Source: Ctenosaura bakeri
Lineage: Eukaryota; Chordata; Lepidosauria; Squamata; Iguanidae
Direction of reading: 5' to 3'
NCBI GenBank assembly: GCA_948474755.1
Contig: CAOLHI010000361.1
Coordinates: 1 to 64,000, forward strand
DNA: 64,000 bases
The first letter of the stretch is position 1. The number at the start of each line of letters is the position of its first letter. Of the stretch, positions 11,756-24,218 are shown one piece after another. The notes beneath the pieces are model-generated. The model made no database searches and was not told the DNA's origin. It worked only from the letters and a program-made list of their open reading frames with translations. The position numbers were made by a program, and so were the translations under genes.

Positions 11756-13780
11756 TGCACACAACAACTAACACAAACCCATTTCAGAACTACTACTTCT
11801 AACATGTTCATTGCTATTTCTATAATTTAAAAAAAAAGTGCATGGTTCATTCCCTCCCCCACCTTCAGTTTGATAAGAGAAGGCTGCTAAAAGAATGTGA
11901 TTTGTTTAGGTCCTGAGAGAAAAGCCATGTTTTAGTACTGGTGTGTCTGTGTACCTGTGTCATTATGGAAGCAACTATTTTCTAAATCATATTTGCTTTT
12001 GAAGTAGAATTTGGGCTGCCATGCTTGTATTTGGTCAGAAGTTTGTTATTGGACTTTCTTCATCACACGAGGTAGCAGACAGCACCTTGTGACCAAACAG
12101 AAGCATTGTCTCATTTAATAACAGAAGTTCCTTAAAACTGATCACTCCTTATTGCAAATACACATTGCAAGAAAGGGATTTTAACAGTTTGCAGCCTGAA
12201 GAAGCTGCAACTTGAAGTTGCAGCCTGAATCTGGATTTGGGATTATAATATAAGAGGATGGTGGGTTTTTTTAAAACTCTTTTCTCCAGAGCAAAGTTCT
12301 CATGTAGAAGTCTCTGATGCTGCTATTTACCTGGGTGTGTCAGTATTTAAGGAAGATGGATTTGGAAGACAAAAGATTCCTTGTTGTGCCAAAGTTGTGA
12401 TTTCTTGGTGTTTTCCTGCCCAAGACACGCCCATGGAAGTTTGTAGCAGAGCCAAGATTGGAAGACTAAGTTTTTATATCATACATATAACATGACCTTT
12501 TAATCCTATCTTAAAAGACATAGTATTTTTTTACCTAGAAAACATTAAAATTAAATTTTTCAGATCTTTTTGTTGTTCTAAACAAAGGTTATGTTTATTT
12601 ACATCTGTGGTATAATTCTGGCTTGTTACTCAGGGAAGCACTTCAGAGAAAAAGTATTATCTGTTATATACTTTTAGTGTACATGTGTAGGCAAATAGAA
12701 CATTTTGGTATCTGGTGTACATTATATGATAGGTAGGACTATGTGAAGGGATGAATTCAAGCTAAAGTGGTAAATCTGATATTAGATCCAATACCCAGTA
12801 ATTCCTTCAATTTTAAGAAATAGTACAGTTGGAACAGCAGCATAAACTCTTATTGTTTTAAAACTGGAGTAACGTTTATCATGTTGTGGCCTTATATCAT
12901 AAAATCTAAATGTGTGTGTGAAAGGAGGATTGAAGAATATTGTACTGTTTTCAGAATCTTGTAATATTATTTGCTTACTGATGGACATCATATCCACAAC
13001 GAAAAACGTATATCAGAAAGTATTCATACCAGCCAAAGTACAGCTATTTGCCTCTTCATATGGGTTTCCATGCATTTTAAATTCTGACAGATGCCATGCG
13101 ACCCCTGTGGGCTAATCCAATAACCTGTGGCAAACATACAGTGTTGTGCTGATAGTTGCATCCTGGCAGGTTTTGGATTAGTGAAGGAACATAAATAGCT
13201 GCATTTATGCAGCAGTTCTTCAGTGGTGTGAGGATATTGGCTTTTCTCACACTTCTAATCCAAGAGCATATAGGCTACAAATTATAGGTATGTCTACATC
13301 TGAATTTCACAGGTCCAGGAGTTTCTTCTTGGTGCAATAGCCAGACAAATTGCTTGTGGCTGCCAGTGAATGCTCTTTCCTTTCGACTGTCTAGAATGTG
13401 CAGATTACTTGAGGAAGAGAGTGGAAAGTTCCTCTAATTCTAAAAGCTGGTGGAACAGCATGAAACACCCAGTGCTATTCTTGCCCAATCTACTGCTCAG
13501 CACAACCTGAGTGTCTTACAAATTTTTGCACATCATTGGTTCATGATTAGGAATTTCTGGCTGAGGAACATGAAAGTTGTACTGAGCATGAGCTTGTTCA
13601 TTTTTTTTTAATTGCAGCAAAACCTGGCATGTATGGAATTCTCCCCAAGGTCCTTGATAAGGAGATGCATTGAGCTTCAAAGGGGTGAAAATTTTTGCCT
13701 GTTCCAAAGCTTAGTGTGACATAAGGGACTTATTTACAGTTCTCAGTAATTAATGGAGAATACCAAGTGTGTATATTGAG

Positions 13781-13976
13781 AGCCAGAATGATGTAGTGGT
13801 CTGAGCATTAGACTATGACCCTTGAGACCAGCGTTTGATTCCATGCTCAGCCATGGAAACCCTCTGAGTGACCTTGGGCATGTCACATACTCTCAGCCTC
13901 CAGAAATCCCTGTGCTAGGTTTGGTGTAGGATCCCCATAACTTAGAAATGACTTGAAGGCACACAATGACAATATA
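13781..13976 (+). mobile_element. tRNA-derived SINE with BovB-like tail (Sauria SINE type)
   Basis: The head AGCCAGAATGATGTAGTGGT resembles a pol III A box, and GTTTGATTCC resembles a B box. The middle reads GTGACCTTGGGCATGTCACA, and the 3' end GAAATGACTTGAAGGCACAC is the tail shared with squamate BovB LINEs. This layout is typical of the Sauria SINE of lizards and snakes. It is the plus-strand copy and is decayed, so probably inactive. Confidence 0.75.
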
Positions 13977-14272
13977 CATTCTACCCAGGGCAGGGATTCT
14001 GCCAAGAGATGGAGCACACTTGGGCATCTTGTGGCCTTTGAGAAATTGCTGGAAGTTTAATTTCTGTCTTTAACTTAGTCAGCATAGTCAATGGTGAAGG
14101 GTGGGGGAACTACAGGCCAGCAACTTCTAGAAGAATTCATATCACCCAATCCTGAAATATGGTCATTTGTCCCTTGCAAATACACAAGTGAAAATCTGCT
14201 GGTTCTTAGTAGTCCTCTGCCTCCTATTCAAAGAGTAAAATGTAACTACATTGTAAATTATTGTTTCTCAGG

Positions 14273-14891
14273 CCTTTTCCACACGTGGTCGCGAAATCGC
14301 GTAGGGACGGTTCTGGCCGGTTTTATTTGTATCTGCGCAATGGCGCATTATATTTTTTAACGTTCCACACAGCTCTAGCGTGTTCCGCACTAGCGTGTGT
14401 CTGCAGATCCACACTGTAATCAGATTTAATCTCCCGCTCGCTTCCTAACCACGCCCCCTTCGTCCGTGATTGGACGTTTTTTTAAAAAAATGGCTCCGTG
14501 CGTCACTGCACACGTGTGTACCTTGAATGTTCTAAAATGATAAATAAATATAAATAAGTGAAAGAACCCACATACCTAGAATCCTCCCTCTTTTTTTCTG
14601 TTCTTCACTGCTTACCGAGGAAAACAAAATGGCGCCGCCCAGCTCTTTGGGCGAATCAGTGCGTATCTGCGCTTCCACACACGTCCGCAGGTGCGCACAA
14701 ACCCGCATCTCGGGGAAAAAACCACATTTTTCAAGGTTTTTAAAAAGTGCTCGCAAAGCCAGTTCGGACCGTGCCTATGCGGATTCACGTGTGGAAACAA
14801 AAAAATAAATGCGATCAAACGCACCACAAGGTGTGGAAGACCTCCATTAGAGGTCGCATTGATCCGTTTTATATACACGTGTGGAAAGGGC
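14273..14891. mobile_element. GC-rich MITE, copy 1 (5-bp target duplication CTCAG)
   Basis: The inverted ends are GCCTTTTCCACACG on the left and CGTGTGGAAAGGGC on the right. CTCAG is duplicated exactly at 14268-14272 and 14892-14896. Near the right end is a short hairpin (GACCTCCATTAGAGGTC), which recurs in copy 2. The interior is rich in CpG compared with the AT-rich intron around it. ORFs inside, such as 14612-14917 minus, are by-products of base composition. The superfamily is unknown to me. Confidence 0.8.
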
Positions 14892-15633
14892 CTCAGATAG
14901 TTTACCAGGTGAAGCATTAGATAGGCCTTTATCTTAGTCCCACTCTGATTCTGTGTTTATCTGTATTTGTCTTCATTTGCATAGTAACACATCACAGACA
15001 ATCCTGCTGCTTCTGCATGACTCTGTATGTCCCATTTTCCCTTTGATTGCATTAGATGTGTTGGGGGCGGGGACTGTTACTCTCCAGATGTCTTGAACTG
15101 TGTCTCCTGTCTGAGAAGAATAATGGGGTTAGTGACCTCAGAATGTCTGAAGCACAGAAGCTTTTCTGCTCCTCTTGTTAGTTTTTACAATATACTGAAG
15201 GTTTTATGTTGATAAAGTTGGAAAGTGCACCCTCTAGGGGTTATCAAACAATGCAGTTTAAACTTCTGTAGTGACACAATTCTTTTCAACATCAGACATA
15301 TCCTGGTTTATGGTTCTGATTGATCTCAGTTCATGATGGGTTAGGAGCTGTGCTTTTGCAACTGATGATAGCTGAAAGTATTTTTCAGAAGTTTTCCTTG
15401 GGCCTGATTCACATTTATCCATTTTATACAGTAGACATGAGAGCATCATGTGTATAGAGTTGTGGAAAGAGTGACTAGTTACATTTATCCTGTTCAAATT
15501 CAGAGTGAGTTTTGTTAAGTGCCCTGCCTCTTCATAGTATTTTTATCTTAGGTCCATTTGAGACCAGATTTTGGAGGTACGAATGTGAACAAAAGTGGAG
15601 GTCCCATTCTCTTCTTTGTAACAATTGTCATTG

Positions 15634-16117
15634 GCCCTTTTCACACGTAAAGGAAAAGACTTCCTAAGACGTCCTGAAACGGAGCTTACCCCAGTCCGTT
15701 GCCACATGGAGTAGTATGTTTTCGCTGCTCCACACTTGTCGGCGTCCTGCAACGTCCTGTGGGGTCCTACAGCGTCCAAAATGGCGGCTGCTGGCTGGCG
15801 GAGGCTCTCCACCAACCGGAGAGGCTCGCCAGCTGGAAAGCCCACCCCCGGCAGATCTGTAGGCACGCCTTTGCATGCGCCTGCAAATCCATACTGGGCG
15901 CTGCAGCGGGGCTGCACGCAGCTGCACGATCGTTCCTTTTAAAGACCACATGAAAAGTGGCTTTTAAAAAGCACGCGGCGCTGCCACTTCCAGGCGCCCT
16001 AGCATGGATTGGGGTGTGGAATTACTCTAAAGTAATCCACCCCAATCCACTTTACGGTGTAGACGACCTCCCATGGAGGTCGCGCTACAACATTTTATTT
16101 CCCCGTGTGGAAAGGGC
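15634..16117. mobile_element. GC-rich MITE, copy 2 (5-bp target duplication CATTG)
   Basis: The inverted ends are GCCCTTTTCACACG and CGTGTGGAAAGGGC, flanked on both sides by CATTG (15629-15633 and 16118-16122). The interior is GC-rich with GACCTCCCATGGAGGTC as a perfect hairpin near the right end. The stretch GCCCACCCCCGGCAGATCTG is shared with copy 3, which links the two. ORFs on both strands inside (for example 15543-15917 minus) show no recognisable protein. Confidence 0.82.
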
Positions 16118-19014
16118 CATTGTGTGCTACAGAAAGTAAGTGGGAGATCATCTGGTGGCTGCAGAAGAGAATAACCCTTTTTAAATGCATACTTTTCGAT
16201 TTTCATTGTATGTTACTTGTTAAACTGCAATGGCAAGGGCCTATTTCTCTTTTGAACCTTTCCCATTTTATAGTAGCCATATATCCCACCCAAAAATGTA
16301 CTTGAGATTTTTGTGCCATTTGCATAGAAATATAATACTCTAGTCTTCATTTTTGTAATTGCTGGATCATTTATAGGAGACTCACTCTTTCCTGTTATGT
16401 TCAAAAGGGCAGAGAATGCTACAGTCGTGTGAAAAGCTTCGCTGTTGAACCGCTGGAGATGCTGTTGTTCAGGTTTTCCATAGTGATATCTTTCAGGATC
16501 AGTCATTTTGCACTCTAGAAATTGATTTCTCTTTGATTACTCCTCTTACTGGGCTCAATTCCTACTTTTAGCAGCCTTTTCCTATCTTACGTATTCATTA
16601 ATAACAATCAGTTGTTTCTTATTTGCTTAATGCACCTGGAATCCTTCTACTATAATTCTGTGGGGAAATAAAATTGGTAACTGTGTAAAGGAGACATTGC
16701 AGATTGGGGATTACTGTATTTGATAGTCAGAATAGACACCTAAATTGAAAATTTCACTGCTTTTGCTTTTCTTTGGCATCTAGCACTGAGCTTTTCTAGC
16801 TTATCTTTATTTATGTCTCAATTTCCAATATACTTTTCTCCATATTTTGGTTGTTTGACATTTTCTCCAACATTTTAACCTCCTGCTTATGCTTCATGAT
16901 GTGTGGAGAATCATGATTGCTAGGCCCTGCCCCACCACTCCTTAAGTATTAACTAATTTATATTGCTTACATTGAACTCTGAAGCATCAGCAGCATCATT
17001 TCTAGAGGTGAGGTAGAGATTTTTTTAAAACATTGTCCTGATAATTGATGTGTTAATTTGCAATGGAATATTTAACACTGTGTGGTGGGGCATTTATTAG
17101 GATGGGAAAAACTAGCTCCACTTTGAGTCACTTTTCACCTGCATAGGCACCTTTGCATATGTAGCTTTCTCACTTTCATGTATACAATTAACTTTTAAGG
17201 GATTGCATGGCTACACATGAGTCATCTTAATTATTTCATTTTGTTTGCCTCAGATCATGAGAAAATGTAGCCACAACAAATGAAAGACCTTGTGTGTTTC
17301 TCAGCCTCTCTGGAAGTTTGGAGTGGCATTTGGGTGTCTGTCCAAAACAATGTGTCGAACAGTTACATATGTCCTGTTGTACTAAATTTTATAATTAATG
17401 TTTTGTATATGTTTAAATGTTGGATGAATGAGGAATAATAATCACAGCAAACTCACCAGCATGTTTCTTGTGCATGTTTTAACAAGAGCAATTTGTAACA
17501 GCTTTTTACTAAATAAGAGCACCTATGCAATCATGATATCTTCACAGTAGTACTTAACTTTGGGTCGTTTCTCAGTGAGCATTTTGGGTGCATGGTCTTT
17601 GAATTTCTGAATTATGTGGCAACATAGGGGCTATCCGTAAAGTATGTCACATGTCAGAAGGAAGAGGAGCAGCACAGTTGAGGTAACCCTATGACACAGG
17701 CTGTCAAGGAAGTGGCATTGATTCAAGTATGGTGAGGTCCTCCTGCATTTGTTCCCTTGCTAGAAACAATATACCAACAATATACTGACAGGTATATTTC
17801 TGTGCTGCAGTTTGGGCTCATATGTGAGCATTAATGTCTAGGGTGGATTTCAGGGCATTTTGAGCAACATGACATACTTTGTGGTCAGCTCTAGTTGCAT
17901 TCTGCAGCTGCACTCTATAGCAATTTATAAATTCAAATTAAGGACTCATTAAATAAATTATAGTGGGATTCTAAGATGTGTGATAGCAGCAGCTAAATAT
18001 GTTGTTGCAGTATCACAAAGTGTGACATTCCTCTTTCCTTTCCACTTGGAGTGTCAGAACATTTTTATGAATAAACATAGCGTAGTTGGTATCGGGTGTA
18101 GCTGCAGATGTTTTTTCTTTGTTGAGGGGAAAGGGCAGAGGTGAGGAAATGTCACAGATGGACAGTAGTGGATCCAAAATGGTTATACTGTGATCTCTGG
18201 TTACAAAAGGTAACCATACTGTAATGTACATTTCTTGAAATCTGCTCATGTCTCTCTCTTAGGATCCATTACTGAAACAAAAGGTGATGAGATAACTTTT
18301 GCAAGGATCGGTATGGAGGAAGCTGAAATGTATGAGTATTTTGGATGCTGCAGATTTCTTTTCAGATACCATTTAAGCCTCGTCTACAGAGCAGACGTAC
18401 TATTTATATTATCTATCAGTGTTAACCCCTCCACACACACTTCAGAAAGTGCTAATGGGAGCCCCCCCCCCGCAAAAAAAAATTACCAACTGAAAAGATT
18501 CTTGTTTTCATGGATCCATTGCATGCAACTCTGATCATGGCATCAGCAAAACTGTTTCACAAGAAATGACCATGTTAAAGGTTGGTGCCCCTCTCAGTCA
18601 ATCTTGTTGTTCTGTTATCTTCCCAGAACTGACCCTGAGAGTGTGGCAGCCATTACACCCTGTAATGTAAGAACTAACCCTTAAGTGCTGTAACTTACAT
18701 TTGCTGTCAGGGCAGTTGGACTCCCTAATCCCTAAGCATTGAGGGTCACGCACCACTTAGAGCCTAATGAAAACTTTGTTATAATTGAAGAGATGCTACT
18801 ATTGGTGGAAAAGAGCTGGACTGACTTTGTAGATATTGGTGTGCTGAAGAGGTCAGAGGTAAAAGCAAATCAGAAACGTTGTGCATTTCATCCTCCTTGC
18901 ACAGATCCCACATGAAGTATCTCATCACTTTCCATTTGTTTGAGTACACAGAACTTTTCTTTTTTTTTCTTTTTATATATAAATGCAAAGAATGTTCTAT
19001 TTTTTTTAATGTAG

Positions 19015-19117
19015 TACATCATCCGGGGAAGTGCATGTCACAAACCAACTCCACCTTCACCTTCACCACCTGCCGCATTCTGCACCCTTCCGATGAGCTC
19101 ACACGAGTCACTCCAAG
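19015..19117 (+). CDS. TRAK1: TRAK1 coding exon, HHPGKCMSQTNS block
   Basis: This 103-base exon lies between acceptor TTTTAATGTAG and donor GTAAGG. With the split codon it reads VHHPGKCMSQTNSTFTFTTC, then RILHPSDELTRVTPS. Human TRAK1 has AHHPGKCMSQ at this place. It joins the 11301 exon in phase 1 and leaves two bases for a Ser codon with the last exon. It is needed only in the long isoform. Confidence 0.95.
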
Positions 19118-20589
19118 GTAAGGGGTTTCAGGCTCCCTAGTGCGCACAAGCCAAAGTGTAGGCAAGGCAGTGTTACCAATGATGATTTAGCAATTCGATC
19201 ATTTGGTGAGCAGCTGAGAGGGTACCTGAATTCACCCCCATATAATCTCACTACATTACTTTGCATATACACAGTGAATCTGTCTGTCTTACATAATCAG
19301 CAGCTAGTATAAGCCAGAAATTAATAGTTAATGCTCATCACAGATGATGTGCTTTGGTAATTTTAAAAGTGTTTCCATGAACTTTCTGTTGTAGATGAAG
19401 TGAGAATAACCCAAAAGATTTAATTTTATAAGTTCATAACAGATGATCAGTAGTGAGGTGAGTAAAGATGCCTTGAAGCAAAGATAAACAGGTGTCCCTG
19501 GAAAAAAAAAATACTTGAAAATATAGGCCAGTTGTTTTATGTTAATATAATATTGAAGTAATCCAAGCATCTGCAAAGATTTAGGCAAGGTAACGTAATG
19601 TGTGAGAAGTTCCTAAAAGTCAGTATTATCTAAGTGTCAACATCCAAAAAGAAGTGCTAAACATTCTGCCTGCCACTTTTCTCATAAATGTAATTGCGAT
19701 TACATTACAAATTGCAAAACAGGAGTTCCTCAGTCTTGGTAAATGAAATGTGTGTCTATTTAAAATGAGATTGTTACTTCAAGAGCTCAAACAATAACAG
19801 CAGATAGCACAGGGATGACTTGCTTTTAAACAATTAAAATAGAATATTTGTTCACAGACCAGGGTAAGATTTAAAGAATTAATAAATTAGGAGATATGTT
19901 TTTTCTGTTCTGAAGTCCATTTTGAAAGATACGTTGCAGATATGATGAGGTATTATAGAAAAATTCAGAGTAGTTGTAATCTGCAATAATTTATATGATT
20001 TAAATTAAAAATATTCAGGAGGTATCAATAGAAATATATTAATGGACCTGGAAATAAGGCCATCACATTAATTAAAATATCTTAAAGTTTAAGTAATTCA
20101 TATTCAGTGAGCTTGAATATGAAGATTTTTTCAATATTTGGAGTCATCATATGTATCATATGTTAACAGCAAATTTAAATACTAAGTTATGATGCCTGTG
20201 TAGCCAAAATAGGGCTCCTGCATGACAACATGAAACTATAAATATGTCTGTGGTACCTTAAGATTTGCAAGGGTAAGAATAAATAGGAAAGAAAGTTAAG
20301 GAAGTCAAGTCCAAGCAAAAAAGCCCTTGATAGCCACTGAATGCTGATTAGCTTTGGCTAGGAAAGTAACAGATGGAGGAGAAATAGATAGAGAATCTTG
20401 AAAGAAACCTTTGCTGGCTGGCTGAACATTGAATGGGTGCATCTTCTAGCATTTTTGATGTAATTCTCCCCCTAGTTCTGGTATAAAAGAGTATGGTCTT
20501 TTGAATGTCTTCCTAGTCCTACCAAAGATATTAAGGAATTAATAATCCAGACCATGAGTAAGTCTGCTTCTTCATACTTCAGGAGAGCC

Positions 20590-20672
20590 TTCTCTGTCTC
20601 TGTCTCTCCCCCCTCCAACACAGACACAGACAGACAGACAGACAGATGCACACACACACACATATATATACT
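20590..20672. repeat. compound microsatellite (CTGTCT, GACA, CA, TA)
   Basis: Adjacent runs of CT/CTGT, (GACA)n, (CA)n and (TA)n are visible. It is simple sequence and the ORF over it is a by-product. Confidence 0.9.
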
Positions 20673-22159
20673 GTGTTTGTTTTTCTACATTCCTGTTCCC
20701 CTTTGTACTTTTTTCCCCCTAGTGGCATCCTGAAAAATAGCCAATGACTTCACTGCATGAAATGCTGGAGAAAGCTGACAAAATAGGACACATGCCATAA
20801 TTCCTTTTCCAACATAACTTTTCAAGTTTTGGTAGGGATTCCTATTGCTTAAATATAAACATGCTCAATGCATTGTTAATCTCTGTGTAAAATGCAGTTG
20901 TGACTAAACTCATTGCTATACCCTGATAACTGTACTTGGCTTTAGCTGACGGTCCTGGGCTTGGCTGCTTTCACATTCATTGTTGATTCAGGACCAGTAC
21001 TATCAGTGCAAGGGAGTGGGAAGAGAACCTTCTTAAACTATGAATGATGCTTCTTCACAGGTCATGTGAGGAAGAGGATGAATCTGCCTTATGTCACCTT
21101 ATGCTGAGAGGAGATGTAGGGCAGACATTATGACCACCGTGACAGGGGGTGAGCAGCACTGCCAGCAGCCTCTATGCTGACAGAGTCATATAGAAGGAAT
21201 GCTAGTGTTTGTGGTACCAGCTAATTCAAAGGCTTCTTACCAATCCCATCCCTCCTTTCCATTCTAACCTAACACCCTAACATGAGGTGACCTTCTAACA
21301 AAATTCTAAAATTCCATATAGTGAAGTTGCCGTTTTTACAATCTAACACTAATTTAGAGACAAAAGATTTGGGGTGGGGGTGGGGATCTACAAATTTCTT
21401 TTTGTTCTCAGCTTGTATTTTATTTCATTCTCCTATACCCAAGGCCCTCTGTTGGTGTAGTCAACTGAGAGAACTTCTGGCATCCTCTCTGCTATGTGCT
21501 TTGGAAATCAATTTAATATGGATGTACTTGGTACAATTAGTCTGAAATTAGTCTTTTGTTTTTTCCATAATGACAAAAGCAATATAAAGCTTGAGCTGCT
21601 TCAGAGGTAAGCATAAGACAAAAACACACAGGCCCAACCCAAGATCTAAATTTGTTATTTTTTTCCCCAAGAAGTACATAGGCCTCAATGCTATTGGTTA
21701 GTCCTGTTTGGAGTAGACCTATCCAATTAGTTGAGTCAACACATAGATAAACTCAATTGGTTCAGCTGATTGGCTTTAACTGGGACTAGCAATAGGACCT
21801 GGTCCATAGTGTATTGAGACAATGAAAATATAAAGAGGAGAAGTGTGCACACTTTTCATTAGCTACAGACACACCTTTAAAACCTTTCTAAATCTGTTGC
21901 AATTGTACCTGACATAATATAACTGTTTTTTTTTAAAGTCCCAAACATTTGTGTCTCAGAAAATGCTGTTTTGCATTTGCAGCCTCTAAAATGAAAATAG
22001 GCCTCAGCTGTGGCACACTGCATTACTTATGTGGGTAAGGTAGTGCTTGTGTGAACCAGTGCTTCAGTGCAGCTTGTCTTCATATTAATAATTTGATATC
22101 TGTTGAAGTGGCACATTTTTGGGGCCACCAACATTGCAAGAATATGGATGTTCAGATAC

Positions 22160-22292
22160 AGCAAAGGTGGGCAACTAGTTGCCCTCTAGATGTTACTTAG
22201 TTGCAGTTCCACTTATCCTTAGCCATTGGCTATGCTGACTAGGGCTGATGGGAACTGCAGACCATTAGCATCTGAAGGACAAACTGCCCACC
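22160..22292. repeat. palindromic squamate interspersed repeat
   Basis: GGTGGGCAACTAGTTGCCCT at the left and CAAACTGCCCACCTC at the right are inverted. The middle has the phrase GGCTGATGGGAACTGCAG, a widespread reptile element whose consensus reads like a folded-back MITE. Related, more decayed copies lie near 29217-29350 and 52640-52770. Confidence 0.6.
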
Positions 22293-23689
22293 TCAAACTA
22301 CATGAAACCACATGGGAGTGCTTATTCAGGCAAATGAAACCTCCACAAGCTATGTGTGGATCCCACTTGTCTTACAGCAGGAGAGAGGCCTAGAAGCCAC
22401 ATGGCCCAAGAGGGTCTCCACTTCCAAAACTAATACAAACATTCAAGAAATTACACCCAAATATCCCCCAACACCCTCTAGTGTGCATTGGGTCACTAAT
22501 TCTGCTACGTTGTAGGCCCAGGAGAGGTCATCTTCCAACAAGAAGAGACCAGGTAATTGACGTATCACTGTTAGGACAATAAGAATCTAAAACAGCCGTG
22601 GGGGGTATGTGGGAAAAATGTTTCCCAAGTCCACATTTTGTTTTGAGTTTGTTTTGTTTCCCCCCCTGAATATAGAGGGCTTGGTGGCAGCAATCCCCAA
22701 GGTTTCCTGCAGAGGCAGTGTGGCTCCTAAGCCACTGAGGATTGTTCACCAATCCTTTACAGCATACGGTGTGCAAGCAATCAGATAATATCAAAGTGAA
22801 ATTTCGTGGTGAATTATTTTTTTCTTTTCTCCCCAAGAAACTCCCATTGTATTGTATACCTTGGTTTCATAGTAGTCAAACAGCTTGCACAATCAACCTT
22901 GATCTTTCTGTATTCTCCTCTGCACCCTTGAAAACCTTCTCCAGAAGGTTGGGAGGGAGGGTCTTCTTGAGCACTGTGGCCCATGTTGTGGAGAGCAGCA
23001 ATGGCAGGGAGAGATAAGTTGAAATGAAACCTTGCACTAGCAAAGTTTAATAGTAGAGTTAGATTTAAAAAAAATATGGACAGTTATATGAAATGAAAAT
23101 TGTTAGTTGCTCTGTTAAAAAAGCACTAAAAATCTCCAGGTAGTAGTAGACCTTGAACGCTGACATCTCTCATATAAAATTCAAGTGCTAGGGCACATGG
23201 ATTTTTTTTTCTCCATGTGTATTAGCATCTGAATTTTATGTATGTGGTGTTCAGGTTTGAGGTCTACTTTTGTGTGGAACTCTTTGCTGGAAGCTTTTAT
23301 TTACCACAAATGGAAGGTAAGCTTGGATTTCCTGGAATAATTTAAATCTCTTCTACAACATTGATAGTGTTTTTGTCTGAGATCTTACACAGTAGTATTT
23401 CACGTCCCAAGTTTGCAAAGAGAATACGTATATATAGTTCCTTACAGATGCACTTGCATATACTGATAGATAGATATATACATATCTCCAATCCTTGTAT
23501 AGTTCTGTCTCATGTACTGATTTTACATGTAAACAAAAAATCTAGCCATATTTTCCAAAGTTGCTCGAGGTTGTAATGATTTATTGCACTGTTACTATGC
23601 ACTGCTTTGTGGTATACTCAGACAAAGCTAGTTGTACAAACAACTGGAATTACAATTATATAGTAGAAGAGCATGTATGGAAGCATGTA

Positions 23690-24218
23690 CAGTTCTCCCC
23701 CCATATTCACAGGTTTGACTCTCATGGATTTGATTATTTGTGGTGCCTGCTTCCCACCCCCCAGCTCTCCTGCCTACAGTTGCCAGTACAATTGCACTGG
23801 CAGTAGACAAGAGAATGAAGAGGAGGGAAGGTCTCTCCCCATGCTCTCTGGCTGCCACTGCCCGTGTGATTACATGTGCAGGGGTCAGAGACAGAGTGAA
23901 GGGTGGAAGATCTCCCCCCCCATGCTCTTCTGCCTGTGCAATTGCGTGTGTGGGAGGTGGTGAGAGAGTGAAGGGGGAAGATCTCCCCCATGCTCTCCTG
24001 CTGTGAGGGGGGGTGAGAGAGATTTAAGGGGAGGGAAGATCTTCCCCCCATGCTCTCCTGCACCGCTGCACAGGTGGAGGGGCAGTGAGAGAGTGAAGAG
24101 AAGGGAAGACCCCCCCCCCATGCTCTCCTGGCTGTCTGCGGTTATTTGGGTTTTGTTTTTGTTTTAGTTTCGCAGGGGTTCTTTGTCCCTAATGCCCACG
24201 AATATGGATCGCTTACTG
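23690..24218. mobile_element. Tigger-like MITE with internal minisatellite
   Basis: The element is bounded by TA on both sides. Its ends are inverted: CAGT followed by CCATATTC and GGG-like sequence at the left, and the reverse complement CAGTAAGCGATCCATATTCG at the right. TA target sites and CAGT ends fit Tc/mariner Tigger-type elements. Between the ends are about five imperfect units of roughly 59-83 bp, each closing with CCATGCTCTCCTG or a variant, with purine-rich GAGAGAGTGAAGGG blocks. Several overlapping ORFs arise from these repeats and are not genes. Confidence 0.7.

Larger units (their letters stand above)
11517..19014 (+). other. TRAK1: TRAK1 intron: short-isoform 3' UTR, SINE and two MITE copies
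   Basis: The first kilobase (to about 12570, with ATTAAA near 12544) may serve as 3' UTR of the short isoform. Further on are a tRNA-type SINE (13781-13976) and two related GC-rich MITEs (14273-14891, 15634-16117). The 16.2-19.0 kb part shows nothing recognisable beyond AT-rich intron and a C/A homopolymer stretch near 18460-18482. Confidence 0.7.

Noticed and set aside
15543..15953. Overlapping ORFs on both strands with Cys/Ala-rich products
   Set aside because: They fall inside MITE copy 2 and result from its GC-rich, stop-poor composition.
23628..24121. Overlapping ORFs with repeated SMGG-like peptides
   Set aside because: They are translations of the minisatellite inside the Tigger-like MITE; every unit repeats the same phrase.
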